Below, one piece after another: positions 12,701 through 24,762 of a stretch of DNA of 64,000 nt. A program made the translations under genes and the position numbers. The first letter of the stretch is position 1, and the number at the start of each line of letters is the position of its first letter. Source of the DNA: Trichoplax sp. H2 (lineage: Eukaryota; Placozoa; Uniplacotomia; Trichoplacea). The notes below the pieces were generated by a model, which did not search any database, had not been told where the DNA came from, and saw only the letters and a list, made by a program, of their open reading frames with translations. The DNA lies in assembly GCA_003344405.1 (NCBI GenBank), contig NOWV01000120.1, forward strand, positions 62,001 to 126,000. The letters run 5' to 3'.

Positions 12701-13371
12701 ATAATGTAATCGATCGAACTTACTTTAGCAGACCGTGATGAGTATGGGTCATCGACGAGCTTCCATAACTTAGGCTTTAATTTCTGCCATCGCGTTTGAC
12801 GTCTATTTTGTATACGATCAAAGAAGGTTTCTTCAACATCTCTTTCTTCCAAATCATCGGTTTCGTAAAATTCAATGTTTCTTAGTGTATCTTTAGCGTC
12901 GCGATGCTCACGATAACTTAACCAACAACATGCCTCAATTTGATTTTCGTCGATACCCCAATAATTTAATTCTTCTTCAAAGAGCGGACCGCATACATTA
13001 GACGGTTTATGTAATTTACCAGTACGATAATAATTTAAAATTGCAGCAAATACATGAGGATGACGATCAAAAAAATATTCATTTTTCTCTGGATCATAAT
13101 CTGTAGTATTCTTTGAATTAGTATCACATAGCCAAGACAATCGTGTATCAGGCAATTTCTTTAATGTTGCCCAATAAGTTTCATGGCGTGTACCGCCACA
13201 ATTGATAGTAATGCGCTCTTTAGCCGAAGCCGATACCGACGCCTTAAATGATGGCCTTCCAATGCTACCATCATCACCCGAATCAACTTCTCTGACAGAA
13301 GTTGAGGCCTCATCGCCGTGATAAGTTAGTTTACTATCACGATGCGAGAAGCCTTTCGAGCCGCGCTTCAT
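9727..13371 (-). CDS. Kv3/Shaw-like voltage-gated potassium channel subunit
   Basis: Pore-forming subunit of a tetrameric, plasma-membrane voltage-gated K+ channel. Two exons, 12724-13371 and 9727-11070, join in phase 0 to 663 residues; the 1.65-kb intron falls between T1 and S1. T1 assembly domain about 51-155, with the non-Shaker zinc site H121, C127, C148, C149. S1 about 217-236; S2 about 270-292 with E284; S3 about 305-320; S4 about 375-393 with basic residues every third position; pore filter TVGYGD at 457-462; S6 with PVPV at 488-491, then NFSLYY and an LPKK segment as in Kv3 channels. The T1 sequence ([15 protein letters not shown]) is closest to Shaw/Kv3 from memory. Odd points: an S3-S4 linker of about 50 residues with several N-glycosylation sequons, and His (288) where S2 usually has Arg/Lys. 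The start is the first ATG, followed by a Ser-rich N-terminal tail. Confidence 0.95.
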
Positions 13372-16300
13372 AATGTCTAACTTCTATCGGTAATGTTGCA
13401 ATTGCTTGCTGTTTGATTTCGATCAATAATATTGTTATAAAAGTAACCTTAGTAATGGAGATCCCACAATAATAACGTATAACTTACTGAGAACTCTTTT
13501 TTCATCCCCGTAGATAACTTTCTACCTCTTCTAGATCTACTTTATTCGATTTTTTCCACGTCTTATCCTCGTTAACAAGTATAATATAAGATAGTTGATT
13601 TTCTGAGAAATGTGTCGTTTCAGTCTAAGAATGATGACAATGAAAAAGAAATCGGAATAGAAATTAATTTTCTCTTTTTCAACATAATTATTTCTAAACT
13701 TTTTAATAAATTTTCTTATAGTCGTCACAGACTTTAGGATTTTATTTTTTCAACCTCAATTTTAAAACTTTACTTTTAATTTAGCTCAATTGCCGAGAAT
13801 ATTATCGATATATGAATAGGCTCTGAAACGCCGCTCCTACAAATATAATATTACGTGATTACTTTTATCGTATTTTAAAGTACAGTTAATTTGTCACTAA
13901 CTACACCTATGTATCAAATTAAGCTGCAATGATTATAGATGATGAGAAAGATATAATTTCATTTTGCTGTTCTAAACTATGCCTCTTGATCGCGGTAGTG
14001 AAGCGAAAAAATTAATTTTGTCTGCTAGATATGATGGCAAATTTTTCGTATGCTTCATCAATAGAAAAGTTAAATTGTTCATACCTTTCTAGAAATTAGA
14101 ATGACTCTCTTTTTCTGTGATCGACATCCATAGGATAGTCACTGAACACTATTTAAGGAGAAAAAGAAAGGAAAATGTCAAAAATTTTAATGGCAATAAA
14201 TAGCAGAGTGTATACTAATGCTGAAGAAAAAGCATGGAGATGCAGCAACTATTTCTTGGCTTCTATAACCAAAAATAATGCCAACAGAAAATTTTGTATT
14301 ATTAATTACTGCTTTCAATATCCATTAGCTATTGACTGCTATATCGCGTTTCATAACAGCTATTTGTCTTTAACATTAATGCCATGTTTTTTTTTATTTC
14401 TCACTATTTATTATAGCATCAAAAAGTCTTCCATCGTCAAGGTAAATATCGATATCTATCTCACATATTTTTTTGTTTATAGAGAATGAAACTGAAGTTG
14501 TTAAGCTCTAGGGTATATTAATAAGAAGAACGGAAAAAAGGAGATGATTTAGTAGTCTGCGATATAAAATTCAAAAATCTTGAAAGACTATCGTCTAAAA
14601 ACTTTCAGTGCAACCAATCGCCATGACAGAACAAGACAAGGAAATAATTTAATCATCAACAAAATATGAAGTCTATCATGAAAGACTCCATTCATAATTT
14701 AACATCGATTAAAAAATTGATTTTTTTATTTGGTTAAAATAAGCAAGAAATACTAAACGTAAAAATTTTTAACTTTATACGTTTAATTTTCAATCTTAAA
14801 AAGTAGTTTCTACCTGATTTTCTTTGACGCTTTACCAAGATATTAATAGTGAATAGTTTAAGAAATTTTATTGCTAAGTAATTTTTCTTTCCTTCGATGC
14901 CTTCTTTTAAATTTAATTTTTTCTTGATACTGGTCCAATGATGATTATTTTTTTATTGAATGACTGGTTGAAAATTAATAATAATACTTTGATGAAATGG
15001 ATAGGAAAACAGACCTAGGCTCTCTTTCCCTCTCGCTAACTATGCGTATCGATTTTTTGCGGCAGTTGACTTATTCTTTCCCAACTTTTTCTTGTGATCA
15101 AATGATATGTACGCGGTAATTTGCTATATCAGGGCTTATGTTAAGTGTTGAAAAGATACGATGAAATAAAAAAATGGAGAAAATGGATGGTAATAATACA
15201 CTATAGCATAACAAACCCAACTAAATAAAACTTTAAACAAATTTAGCTGTTGAATATCGTCTCAGTCGTCGATTAAGATTTCTTTTTCCCGTTGCTATGG
15301 GCAACAATGATGAAATCATTGTTCAATTGTAGTTTGCTAAATAATAAGCTTGAACAAGATTGGCCAACAACAAATTGATAACGCATGCCCTCCAATAGGA
15401 CAGGATGCAATGACAATACATTTTGCAGATAGCATAATTTACCGTTTATAATGAGATGACGTAAATGATGAAGGTACACCTGCCTGGCAGACAGCAATAG
15501 CTTACACTACCGTGTCCTTACTTCATACTATCATCCTATTATTCTATTTATACTATATATTGCTCCATATCACGTATTACATTTCTATTCAGGTGTAAAA
15601 TCGCAAAATCTATTCTAATTGATACAACATTTCGATGATATATATATACATAGTATTCTATTATACCGTAGAAAGGGGTAGAAATGATAGAGCTTTGTTA
15701 ATTTTGAAAGATTAAATTTTTTATAAAATAGTCAATTCATCACCTACGGGGTAGAAAGAAATACCGCTCCAAATAATGAATACCGAAATTAAAAATTACT
15801 TATCAGTCTTCTCAATGATTTTATACTCTATCAAGAGCAATCTTTTACAAGCTCGATAGCTTGATGAATAGTGACTCATTTATAGATACCTGCCGCTTTC
15901 TGGCTTGTTTTCACAATCAATGCAATAAGTTGCTACGCGGGCGACCAAGCCTCGTTATAGATTCTATATTCAATATAGGGAGATCAGAGATAAAATGGTA
16001 CAATTATATACGCTATAGAAGCGCTTTTTTTTCAGTACTGTATTCATCGTCTTATCCTATTCTCTCGTGATCACAATGTGAATGGCCGATTGATGTTTTA
16101 CAAGCCATTATTAAATGGTAAAATTCGTGGGCGTAAGCAAAGTTGTTGTAGCAAGGTGTGATGTACTTGAAAACGATTTCTACATTTTAGAGTTATTAGT
16201 ATGTCCTTTGCACTATATAGTAGCATTGCGTCCTCGTGACAGGATTATATGTCAAGATGCTATCAAAATAATCTCATACCACGTACTTTTCTGTCTGAGT

Positions 16301-17554
16301 AACACATTCTGAATATAAAGAGCAGTTAGTCTAGTTTCCACTTCCACTGGTCAGCTCAAGTTATTGATAGTGATATTTCTATGCGATAAGTAAGCAACTT
16401 ATGAATCATGATAATGTGCAACTCCATCTTGCTTCATTTCGTTCACTTTGTCTTCTTTATGATATAATCTTATCACATACATCAACAGTAAATAATAATT
16501 GGCGTTTAAAAACGAAAATAAATTAATATCTATATTTTTACGAATATTTAATACCTTACTCTTCGTAGTAGCAATATTATGTTTACTCGTAGATTAAATG
16601 TATTTCGTACAGTTAGGAAAGTTATCAATAATAAATCGATTAATAGCTATGCAAATATTAGAATGTTAAAATCCAAGCTTAAAATTATATACCAATCGAT
16701 TGATAATAACAATAACTTCGCTGACAGTTCATGGAATACATGCTCATGTATACAAATCAATTGGACAAAATCTAATAGTTTACCTATAAGTGTTGTAGTT
16801 TTGAGATTATAGCTTTTGTAAGCTGAATGAGAGGCTCCTAATGTCGCTGTTTGATAATTTTACAGTCTTAAACTTTACATAAATATTACGCAACATATTC
16901 GATTTATGTGTTGATAATTCTATATCAATATATATAAATAAATATCTATGTATTTATAATTCGTATATGTCATAAAGCTTGTAATATACAGCAAATAAAA
17001 TATGGTTAATTACAATAGTTAATCAATATAATATTTCTTAAATTTAATTTTCAGTTATAAGAAGCAGTCAATTCATTTATAATGATAAAATTTTGAAAGA
17101 ATTCGATTATGGATTGTTATTATCGCTATGCATATCATCTAACTATCAACGTAACTATTAAATTATATTGATCGAATAAAGTATTTTTTATATTGCATTT
17201 GTATCTTAAGTATTTTGTAGTAAATTTAGACACTAATAAGGGCCTGTTACATTAATTTTAAAAGCTAAAACTTAGTAGCTTCAACGAACGCATATATTGT
17301 AAATAATCTGAAAATTTTTGTGATCTTAAGCCCTCTTTCGTTATTAGCTATTAGGAGAATAATAACTAGTGAATATTATTTCGGAATATATTTTTACTAT
17401 AGCAAGTTATTAATATACTTCCAATACTTGCTATAATAATATCTCCATATAAGACGTAATGAACGAAATTTTGTCTATTGTATAATCTATAGTAATTATA
17501 ATAGTTATTACGATATCTATTAATATTGAACTAAATATTTACATAGGATTAGAG
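13372..17554. other. Long intergenic stretch, no supported gene
   Basis: AT-rich, with many short chance frames. The longest plus-strand frame (14175-14489, 104 codons) shows no domain, is rich in Ile/Asn/Lys/Phe/Tyr as expected of AT-rich noise, and has no exon structure around it. A minus-strand frame ending at 15273 sits behind an acceptor-like TCTGCCAG and reads ..QFVVGQSCSSLLFSKLQL.. to a stop; it could be an isolated terminal exon but has no partner. Regulatory sequence of the two flanking minus-strand genes is likely here but not individually recognisable. Confidence 0.4.
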
Positions 17555-20500
17555 TTAATTATGGACTTTCGCCTTATCGCCCAAGCTTTTTCCAACATAT
17601 TGTTTTACCAGTAACTTTATTTTCTCCTTCTTAAAGCGTTTAGGATCATGTTTAACTGAATTATAAACCTGTAAGACAACAATATTTATTTTAATCCTAA
17701 ATTTAGATGATAAATATCTTATATTTCAGTATATTAGTATATGCAATAAAGTAAGTCCTACCTTATCGATAGTTTTTTTAACGATGACTTTGTATTCGTT
17801 TTTATCAATATCTCCATGACGAAAGTACTGCTTAGCATACGATCTTACGGTTTCTTTAACTTTATTAAATAGCTGCATGATAATATAACAATAATACAGA
17901 ACGTGCTGCATCAAATATGTATCAAAAGTTATCGTAAATTGATAAATAGATTTTAATTATAAAGATACCATATTAAATAATAAGGCGGTTGTAAATATAT
18001 CATAATAATTGTGATAAATCAGCGTATGAAATTGAAACTTTTATTTTTACCTCAGATCGCATCGACTCTCTAAATTTTGGCTTAGAATTAGCTTCCACTG
18101 CACTGGATAGAGAAATACTAGATGTTGATTGCTTACAATTATCCACCTGATCTTCCGATTGCGAGGAATTTGGTGAATATGTACTACAGTCGATCGCAGA
18201 AGTACTTGATACAACTTCATTGGATGACTTCCTCGCAGTAACTTGATTGTTAGGGGTAGCTAATATATTTGTAAGATCGCAAAATACAGTAAATAAAAAT
18301 TTCAGCAAACCCAATTCGTAATTCAAGCCTAGGCTCGTAAGTAACAATTATGGTCAATATGATACATTACCATTAGACTTTTGCATGACAATACTTCCAT
18401 CAGGTAGGACAGAAGCATTTTTAATATTTCTTAAATTCTCAATTTCTTGGGTTATTTTAGATACATAATCGACTATCGGTGATACAGTTTTGATTTGATT
18501 ATAATTATTATCATTTCTAAATACAGTTAGAAATAGTGAAAATTAGGATTATTACGATACAGTCAACATGATATCACAAAAGTTCAGATATTTATCTATA
18601 GTGTTTTACTTCAGTATTTATAGTATGAACAAGTTATCTATAAAAAGCAAATACCTATTAAAAGCCTCTTGATGTTGACTGGAATGATAAGTTACAACCA
18701 TTTCCATATATTTCGTAGAGCCTTTTCCGTGACCACGGGTATCATTATTTCCTAAAATTCATAACTTGCGAATGTAAAGCAAAAAACTATGCATTGCTAA
18801 TAAAACATAACTATCTAGTCGTACCTCGATGATTTATATCTTCATCTTCGTTCGGGTAAAACGGTAAAAGACCATTGTCACTCGTTATGCCTAAAACAGA
18901 CGGTCCAGCGACAAAACTTTTACTGTGCATATTACTGGTCATAATCGACTTTGGCGTTGATTTGCTCGGAAGAAGGTTCTTAGCCTCTAGATTACTTCGA
19001 ACTCTGTCTAGTAGGAATTGCAAGTGTCTGCTTGCAACTGTTCGAGCTGATTGACGTCGGTTATTTTGTCTTCTACTTATAGATACTTTTGATCGCGTGC
19101 GCCTTCTCTTTCTACCCTTTTTGCTTCTAGGTTTTGATCTCTTAGTACTAGTTTTAGCACTAGTTTTCTAAGATCCAATTAATTGATTTGAGCTAATATT
19201 CTCACTTAAAAGGTAATAATCTTAGCAAGGTGCTACTCACACGTCGTTTCCGATACGTTTTCTCCCTTCTCCTGCGTCCAGTATAGGTATCTGAGTATGA
19301 TTGTGTTACTTCCAACTCGTTCTCATCATTGTTGGTATTAGACTGATTTCTACTATCTGAAATAATACTTGGCGCATTCGTTACCTCTACTCGATTAGCA
19401 TTGATTAAAGAACCTATATTTTCAGTAATTGAGCAATTAGGGCAAAACCAATCGTCGATAGGAATATGTTCCAATGGTGGAGTTAGACATTCACAATGGT
19501 ATCTAAAGTAAAAGCAAACGATTTATTAAGTTATCAGATATTATCTTTTACGGCATTTTTCATTCTCCTAAATGTCAATTTGGATTTGTATTCGAAAAAT
19601 TTCATTAAAGACTAGTCGATCCCTCACTCGTTATACTTCATGCACCATACAGGACCTTATACTTTACATTATCATGATCTTAGACTGTCGCGATATAAGC
19701 TACAGCCGTGTCCTTTAAATACACTAATATACGTATAGTATGCGATTAAGCATGCATCTACTTTAGTCCAACCTATACAGTCTGTATTGCTTTGATAGAG
19801 TTTCTCTACTTACCCTTTATTACATCCATCACACAATAACAAGCGATCCTCGCGATTGCATTCGCTGCATACCTTTAAATGGTAAGGATGAATTTGGATC
19901 GTAAATAGTAGTAGTTTACAATCGAGCTAAGTTAATAAAAACTGGTAATTGTTTACATTAATACACACTTCGTTTCTATTTGTAAATATGTGATTGTTTA
20001 CTAGAACTAGCATCACAATCTAGCATAGAAGGACAATATATTGTAGCTAATGAATTCAGTGTCAGCAAGTACAGTACAGTACATATAGGCAACCATGATT
20101 ATGGCTACTGGTACATGTATTCATGTAGTATTGTATCATTATGATGCACTCCTTACTTCACAGTAGGTTAGGTCGAGATCACTTTCGTCCGTATCTTCAT
20201 TCATTTTTTCAATGACTATCTACAAAATAATTCGGTAAAGTGTATTTCATAATATAGTTTCATCTTTTTAGTATATTGACGAGATTGACTTTGCTCGTGC
20301 TTACTTCATCTACTTTATCTCCATGAATGAAACGAAAAACGCGTAGTGTTTGAAAGGTGACACGATCAATAGGGCAAGTGTTAGCCAGCTGTAAATTGAA
20401 ATAGATTTAGGTCATCCACTTGATTTTTTCGTTTATTTCGTCATTATATTCTCGATTTAGTTATGCATTAACTTGCAGTTAGCTATGTTATTGTGTACTA

Positions 20501-21750
20501 GTTATTATATCCCATATAAATATACATCGATTTGATGAAAAAATTTGAGGACCTTATTAGGTAAGCAGACACTATTATAGGCGCTTTGAAGATGATCGTT
20601 GTAGCAAATAGTAGCTTTCACTTTTATCCTAATGTTCAAAATTGGATCGTTCTATGTTTTAACTTTTTCAATATTGTAATTATGTGCTCTTTGAGGACAG
20701 TTAGACATGCAGATGTTTATCCACAGGATAATTAGAGGTCTCAAGTTAAGCAAATTGTACTGTATTTGACGCACACGAGTGCTGCAAGAGTACAGATCAC
20801 TGTATATTATCTATTTTAGTCAATCTATTGCAAGATTTTACAATGTCAATTCTAAATCAATCTACTTCAAGTTCATATGTATCAGAACGTGGAGAAATAG
20901 CATACAGTATTCCATTGATAGGCATGTTGTTATTGATTAGAATCAAAGCTACGTTGTATTGTACATTTGATAGGAATATTGATAAGTGAGTTATGATAAT
21001 TTTACCTTTGACCATTCATTGATACAAGGCAAGCAGAAGATATGCTGACAGGAATTTGGTATGGCAATAATTTGATCAGTAAAGTGAGATAAGCATATTG
21101 CACAGCTTTCTTCCACTGTTTCCCCTATATTGTTAACACGAATAACAGCAATTCAGAGCTGAGTAAAATCGACAGTTGATCGCAATCTCAACTTCTGTTG
21201 TGCGATAATCCGGGTATAGAATTGATGAAGTACTGTATTTCACAACTGATGACATTGGAAAATTGAGCAATGCAATAGTATACGCGCACAGTATGGATAA
21301 GATTGAAGATGTGATTAGCGAAGAACCCTGTAGAGCAATTGCTATGAATTGGTACATTTGTTGACAATCATGGCAGCGATGATGGAAACAGCGAAGTGGC
21401 ATCCTAGTTTGCTTTATTTTGCTGTCTGTAACATAATGATGAGGCTACTAGAATTGAATGCCGTCAGCTGATTACATTAGTTTCAATGGAGAAGAACAGA
21501 CCCATACTGTCATAATCGATCGTGCATAACTCTGCTGCAGTCATGAATTCTTGCTAGTCTTCCTACAGTGTCGTCCCATTCATTCATAACATTGACTACA
21601 TTTGAATACTGTGCACGCCTTTTATTCCCTTCATTAAAAACCCTTCTACGCTGTAGATACCGTACCGTTGTCATCATCGTCTTGTATCCAGGAATCGTCA
21701 TCACTGGAGGTAGAATCTGACAAAATATCATTGATTAATGCCGTTGCCAT
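17555..21750 (-). CDS. PHRF1: RING and PHD finger protein, PHRF1-like
   Basis: PHRF1 proteins are nuclear RING-type E3 ligases that read histone tails through a PHD finger and associate with RNA polymerase II CTD-linked factors. Twelve exons join with consistent phases to 563 residues: 21666-21750, 21006-21124, 20305-20388, 20157-20219, 19814-19872, 19241-19502, 18825-19167, 18655-18751, 18371-18516, 18051-18259, 17762-17872, 17555-17668. RING: C36, C39, C54, H56, C59, C62, C73, with Asp (CPID) as the eighth position, the same substitution I recall in human PHRF1 (CPVD). PHD: C119, C122, C131, C134, H139, C142, C157, C160 with LLLCDGC and DDWFCPNC. A Lys/Arg-rich tract follows (about 212-250). 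The last ~75 residues (KETVRSYAKQYFRHGDIDKN..) match the C-terminal domain shared by PHRF1 and SCAF1. It is about a third of the human length, lacking the long SR-rich middle. Confidence 0.9.
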
Positions 21751-22624
21751 GATTGATTATACTACTCCCAATTTTCAATGACGATATTATCATTTGGAGA
21801 AAATGGCGAAGACCAAGATTGCTACGAGTAGACGTCACACCATGTACTACATGTCGTGTATACTGCGCAATCGTACGGTACTGCAGCCAGTCCAGTTGAC
21901 TGTCCTGTCCGTACTGTACAGTGTACACTGTACAGTATGACTATCACTCCGTACAATGTACTGTACCAACTTGTACCAACTGTACTGTACAATGTACTGT
22001 ACCAACTCTACCGTACTATACACTGTACACTGTACAGCATTCAAAGTTTTTCTACCGTATACTGTAGTACTGTACTGTACTGTACTGTACGGTACAGTAC
22101 TGTACTGTATAAATACGGAATAAATACTGTACAGTGTACAGTATGGACACTATACATGTACTGTACAGTACTGTACAGGACAGTACAGTAGAACGCTTTT
22201 AGAATCAAAGGAGTGGATCATTTTCTACGAGAATCTGGAATTTGTAGTTGGCATATTTAAAGTTTTTACACACGACCGCATAGGAAGGTTCACAACCATT
22301 GGTCTTTCTTGAGCATTTTACTAATAGTTTGAACTATTCAAACATATCCAAGAAAACGGATGACATTGTACAGTACTGTCACCACTGGAAGTGTGAAGCA
22401 GTCTACAGTACTCAGTACTGTACTGTACTGTACGTACAGTATCTTGGAATTTGTAGTGTACAGTACAGGGTGTAGAAATTCGATCTAGATTAAAAAAAAA
22501 CAGATAATATGATCAAAACTTTAAGCAGATATACAGTTTTATGGGTTTTATTCGAAAATAAATCATAAAACTATTCACTGATTTATCTAGAAAGAAATTC
22601 TACACCTTGTACTGTACAGTATTT
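21751..22624. repeat. Dense GTACAGTACTGTAC palindromic array
   Basis: From about 21870 to 22192, and again at 22372-22470 and 22609-22620, the sequence is made of interlocking CTGTAC / GTACAG words; many windows read the same on both strands. It lies upstream of the PHRF1-like gene. The apparent 111-codon plus-strand ORF and its minus-strand mirrors are by-products of the repeat. No gene is supported. Confidence 0.85.
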
Positions 22625-23052
22625 CAAGTTTGGACACAAGACCGTACAGTACGGTACTACAGTACGACACGCCGTACTGTACAGTACTGTATGACTGGAA
22701 CGGTGGAACCTCACTAGCTCCGGACTAGACCTGAGAAAGGTTCGGTTCAAACCGTTAGGCTCTATGCCTCCGACTGACTGTCAACACTTGCAAGCTTGCC
22801 AGTGGAAACGTTTGACTGACGTTTTGGCCAAGAATGCAGCAGGTCGGCATGATTATGGATGCAGCGCAAACAAGTTTGGACACAAGACCGTGCAGTACGA
22901 TACTACGACATGCCGTACTGTACTGTATGACTGGAACCTCACTAGCTCTGGCTGACTGTCACACTTGCAAGCTTGCCAGTGGAAACGTTTGACTAACGTC
23001 TTGGCCAAGAATGCAGGAGGTCGGCATGATCATGGATGCAGCGCAACAAGTT
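22625..23052. repeat. Tandem direct duplication, ~180-245 bp unit
   Basis: The block starting CAAGTTTGGACACAAGACCG at 22625 recurs at 22871. Copy 1 (22625-22870) holds about 60 extra bases around 22700-22765 and a longer GTAC stretch; copy 2 (22871-23052) is shorter. Shared anchors include CTTGCAAGCTTGCCAGTGGA, TTTGGCCAAGAATGCAG-like and CGGCATGAT-GGATGCAGCGC segments. Neither copy keeps a shared long frame, so this is a repeat, not a gene. Confidence 0.85.
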
Positions 23053-24762
23053 CACGACATGTTGAGATGGGCAAGCATGTTTTACTTCTTATCCAGACTT
23101 GGCCGTAAGTATACAGTATAGAGTATGCATGAATAAAGAAGATAGAATGAAACGTTACAGCCAACAGACGGTTCAGTCATCACTGATAGTCTTGGGCAAA
23201 TGGTCGTTTGTAGCACGTGGAAAAGAAAATTGAACCCGTAAAATAGTAGCTCACTACCGTAGGTGGACCCCAACTCCATAGCGATACTGTGCATCATTAC
23301 AAGTGTCTCTCTACCTTTGGCAATACCTCAAAGGAAACTAAATTGAAAAACGTAAATTGAGCTCTCTCTCTCAACCTAGCTACTACTGCTTCAATCATAG
23401 ACGATAAAATGATTTATCATTACATTATTCCGCAGTATCACATCATCTGAGTTTGGCGTGTTTCAGTGGAAGAAGGCCTGTCCGTCGCTTTCGTCATTAA
23501 CATGAATGTTAACTCATAGGCACACTTAACCTACAACATTTTATAATTTTACTACCATTAAAATCTGTGAAAAGGATTTTCTTAGCTTATAAAGCGATTG
23601 TACGTACTGTAGATCGACGCTTAAGCCTTGAAGTCGCGCAGCCGCTATCTTAATATTATTACCACAGGTGTGTACGCTACTGTACTGTATAGAAGAGAAA
23701 AATGAGGGTTTCCATAGTATCTGCAGCACTGATCAATACGAGATCGAGCTGGGAAAAAGTGAAGTTCAAGTCTCACTTTTTTTTCCATTTTGATCGCATG
23801 TAGATGCAATTTACCAACATTGGCGTTGAATAGTGGTGTAAAATTCCCATATTTTCCAGATTGCAGCCAATAAAATTGCCAATGGAAATACCTTTTCTTC
23901 ACAGCCTGACACGCTTAGATTGCTCATACGATGGTTGTGGCCGGTTGGTCCACGATTAGTTGTCTTTGGACGTAGTAGAAGTTATTCGCACCATTTTCAA
24001 ATCAACCAAAACATCAGAAGTATTTAGAATACCATCAATTGTAAAAAGCAGAGAGGTGTCAAGTTAAACATAGCAACAGTCTGGAATGTAGGATGATACG
24101 TATAGCTACAGTAGTTTGAGAGCTGTCATAACATGTTTTGCCTTTATACGGGTATGTCATCACGATCGCAGCTACTGACTGTACCTTATGAAATATTCAC
24201 ATCCAGTTATGGGATTACTAAATACTATAGTATCTGTGCTACAGTGTGAAGAATGGAATTTGCTAAGTGTCTCCCTCTATATTTGTATTTCCTGCTGTTA
24301 AATTTACAATAAAAAAAAACATATACGCGTAAATCTAGCAGAAGTCTTGATGAACTACGTGGATACTCTACTTAGTAAAATTCTACTCTACATTGTGCAA
24401 TGCTGTAGACCAGTACAGTACAGCACTGTAATTTTAGAATTGTAGATTTGCACAGTCGAAAGTCTAGAAGCTTGTTTTGATGTTTTAATTTCTGCTAAAT
24501 GGGACCGTGACAAAGCTCATACGCATAATTTTCGACTTAGCCTTGACTGAACTCGCTACCATACGCGTATTGAAACTACTTAAATCAAAGGCCTATTTGC
24601 TACTTTTTAATTAATATACACGCATTGCACTGATTTCTAGAAGTACTGAAGATCTGTGCACTTGTGGGGATATTTTGGTTTTATAAAAGATTTCCTTCGT
24701 TGGACGTCGGCTAAGGCAGAAATTTACTTTTATCAGACGTAAGAAATCAATTACTTGCCAAT
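23053..24762. other. Intergenic stretch, nothing recognised
   Basis: AT-rich spacer with a few isolated TACTGTAC words. Short frames on both strands have no domain or exon context. The 5' region of the gene starting at 24763 should lie at its right end. Confidence 0.4.

Noticed and set aside
14175-14489. 104-codon plus-strand ORF
   Set aside because: Composition (Ile, Asn, Lys, Phe, Tyr) and lack of splice context fit chance in AT-rich DNA.
21130-21402. 89-codon minus-strand ORF as extra N-terminal PHRF1 exon
   Set aside because: Exon 21666-21750 joins the RING exon at 21124 in the correct phase; the intervening ORF is in intron sequence and does not link in frame.
22725-22775. GGTTCAAACC resembling a tRNA T-loop
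   Set aside because: No acceptor or anticodon stems could be folded around it; it lies within the local direct repeat.
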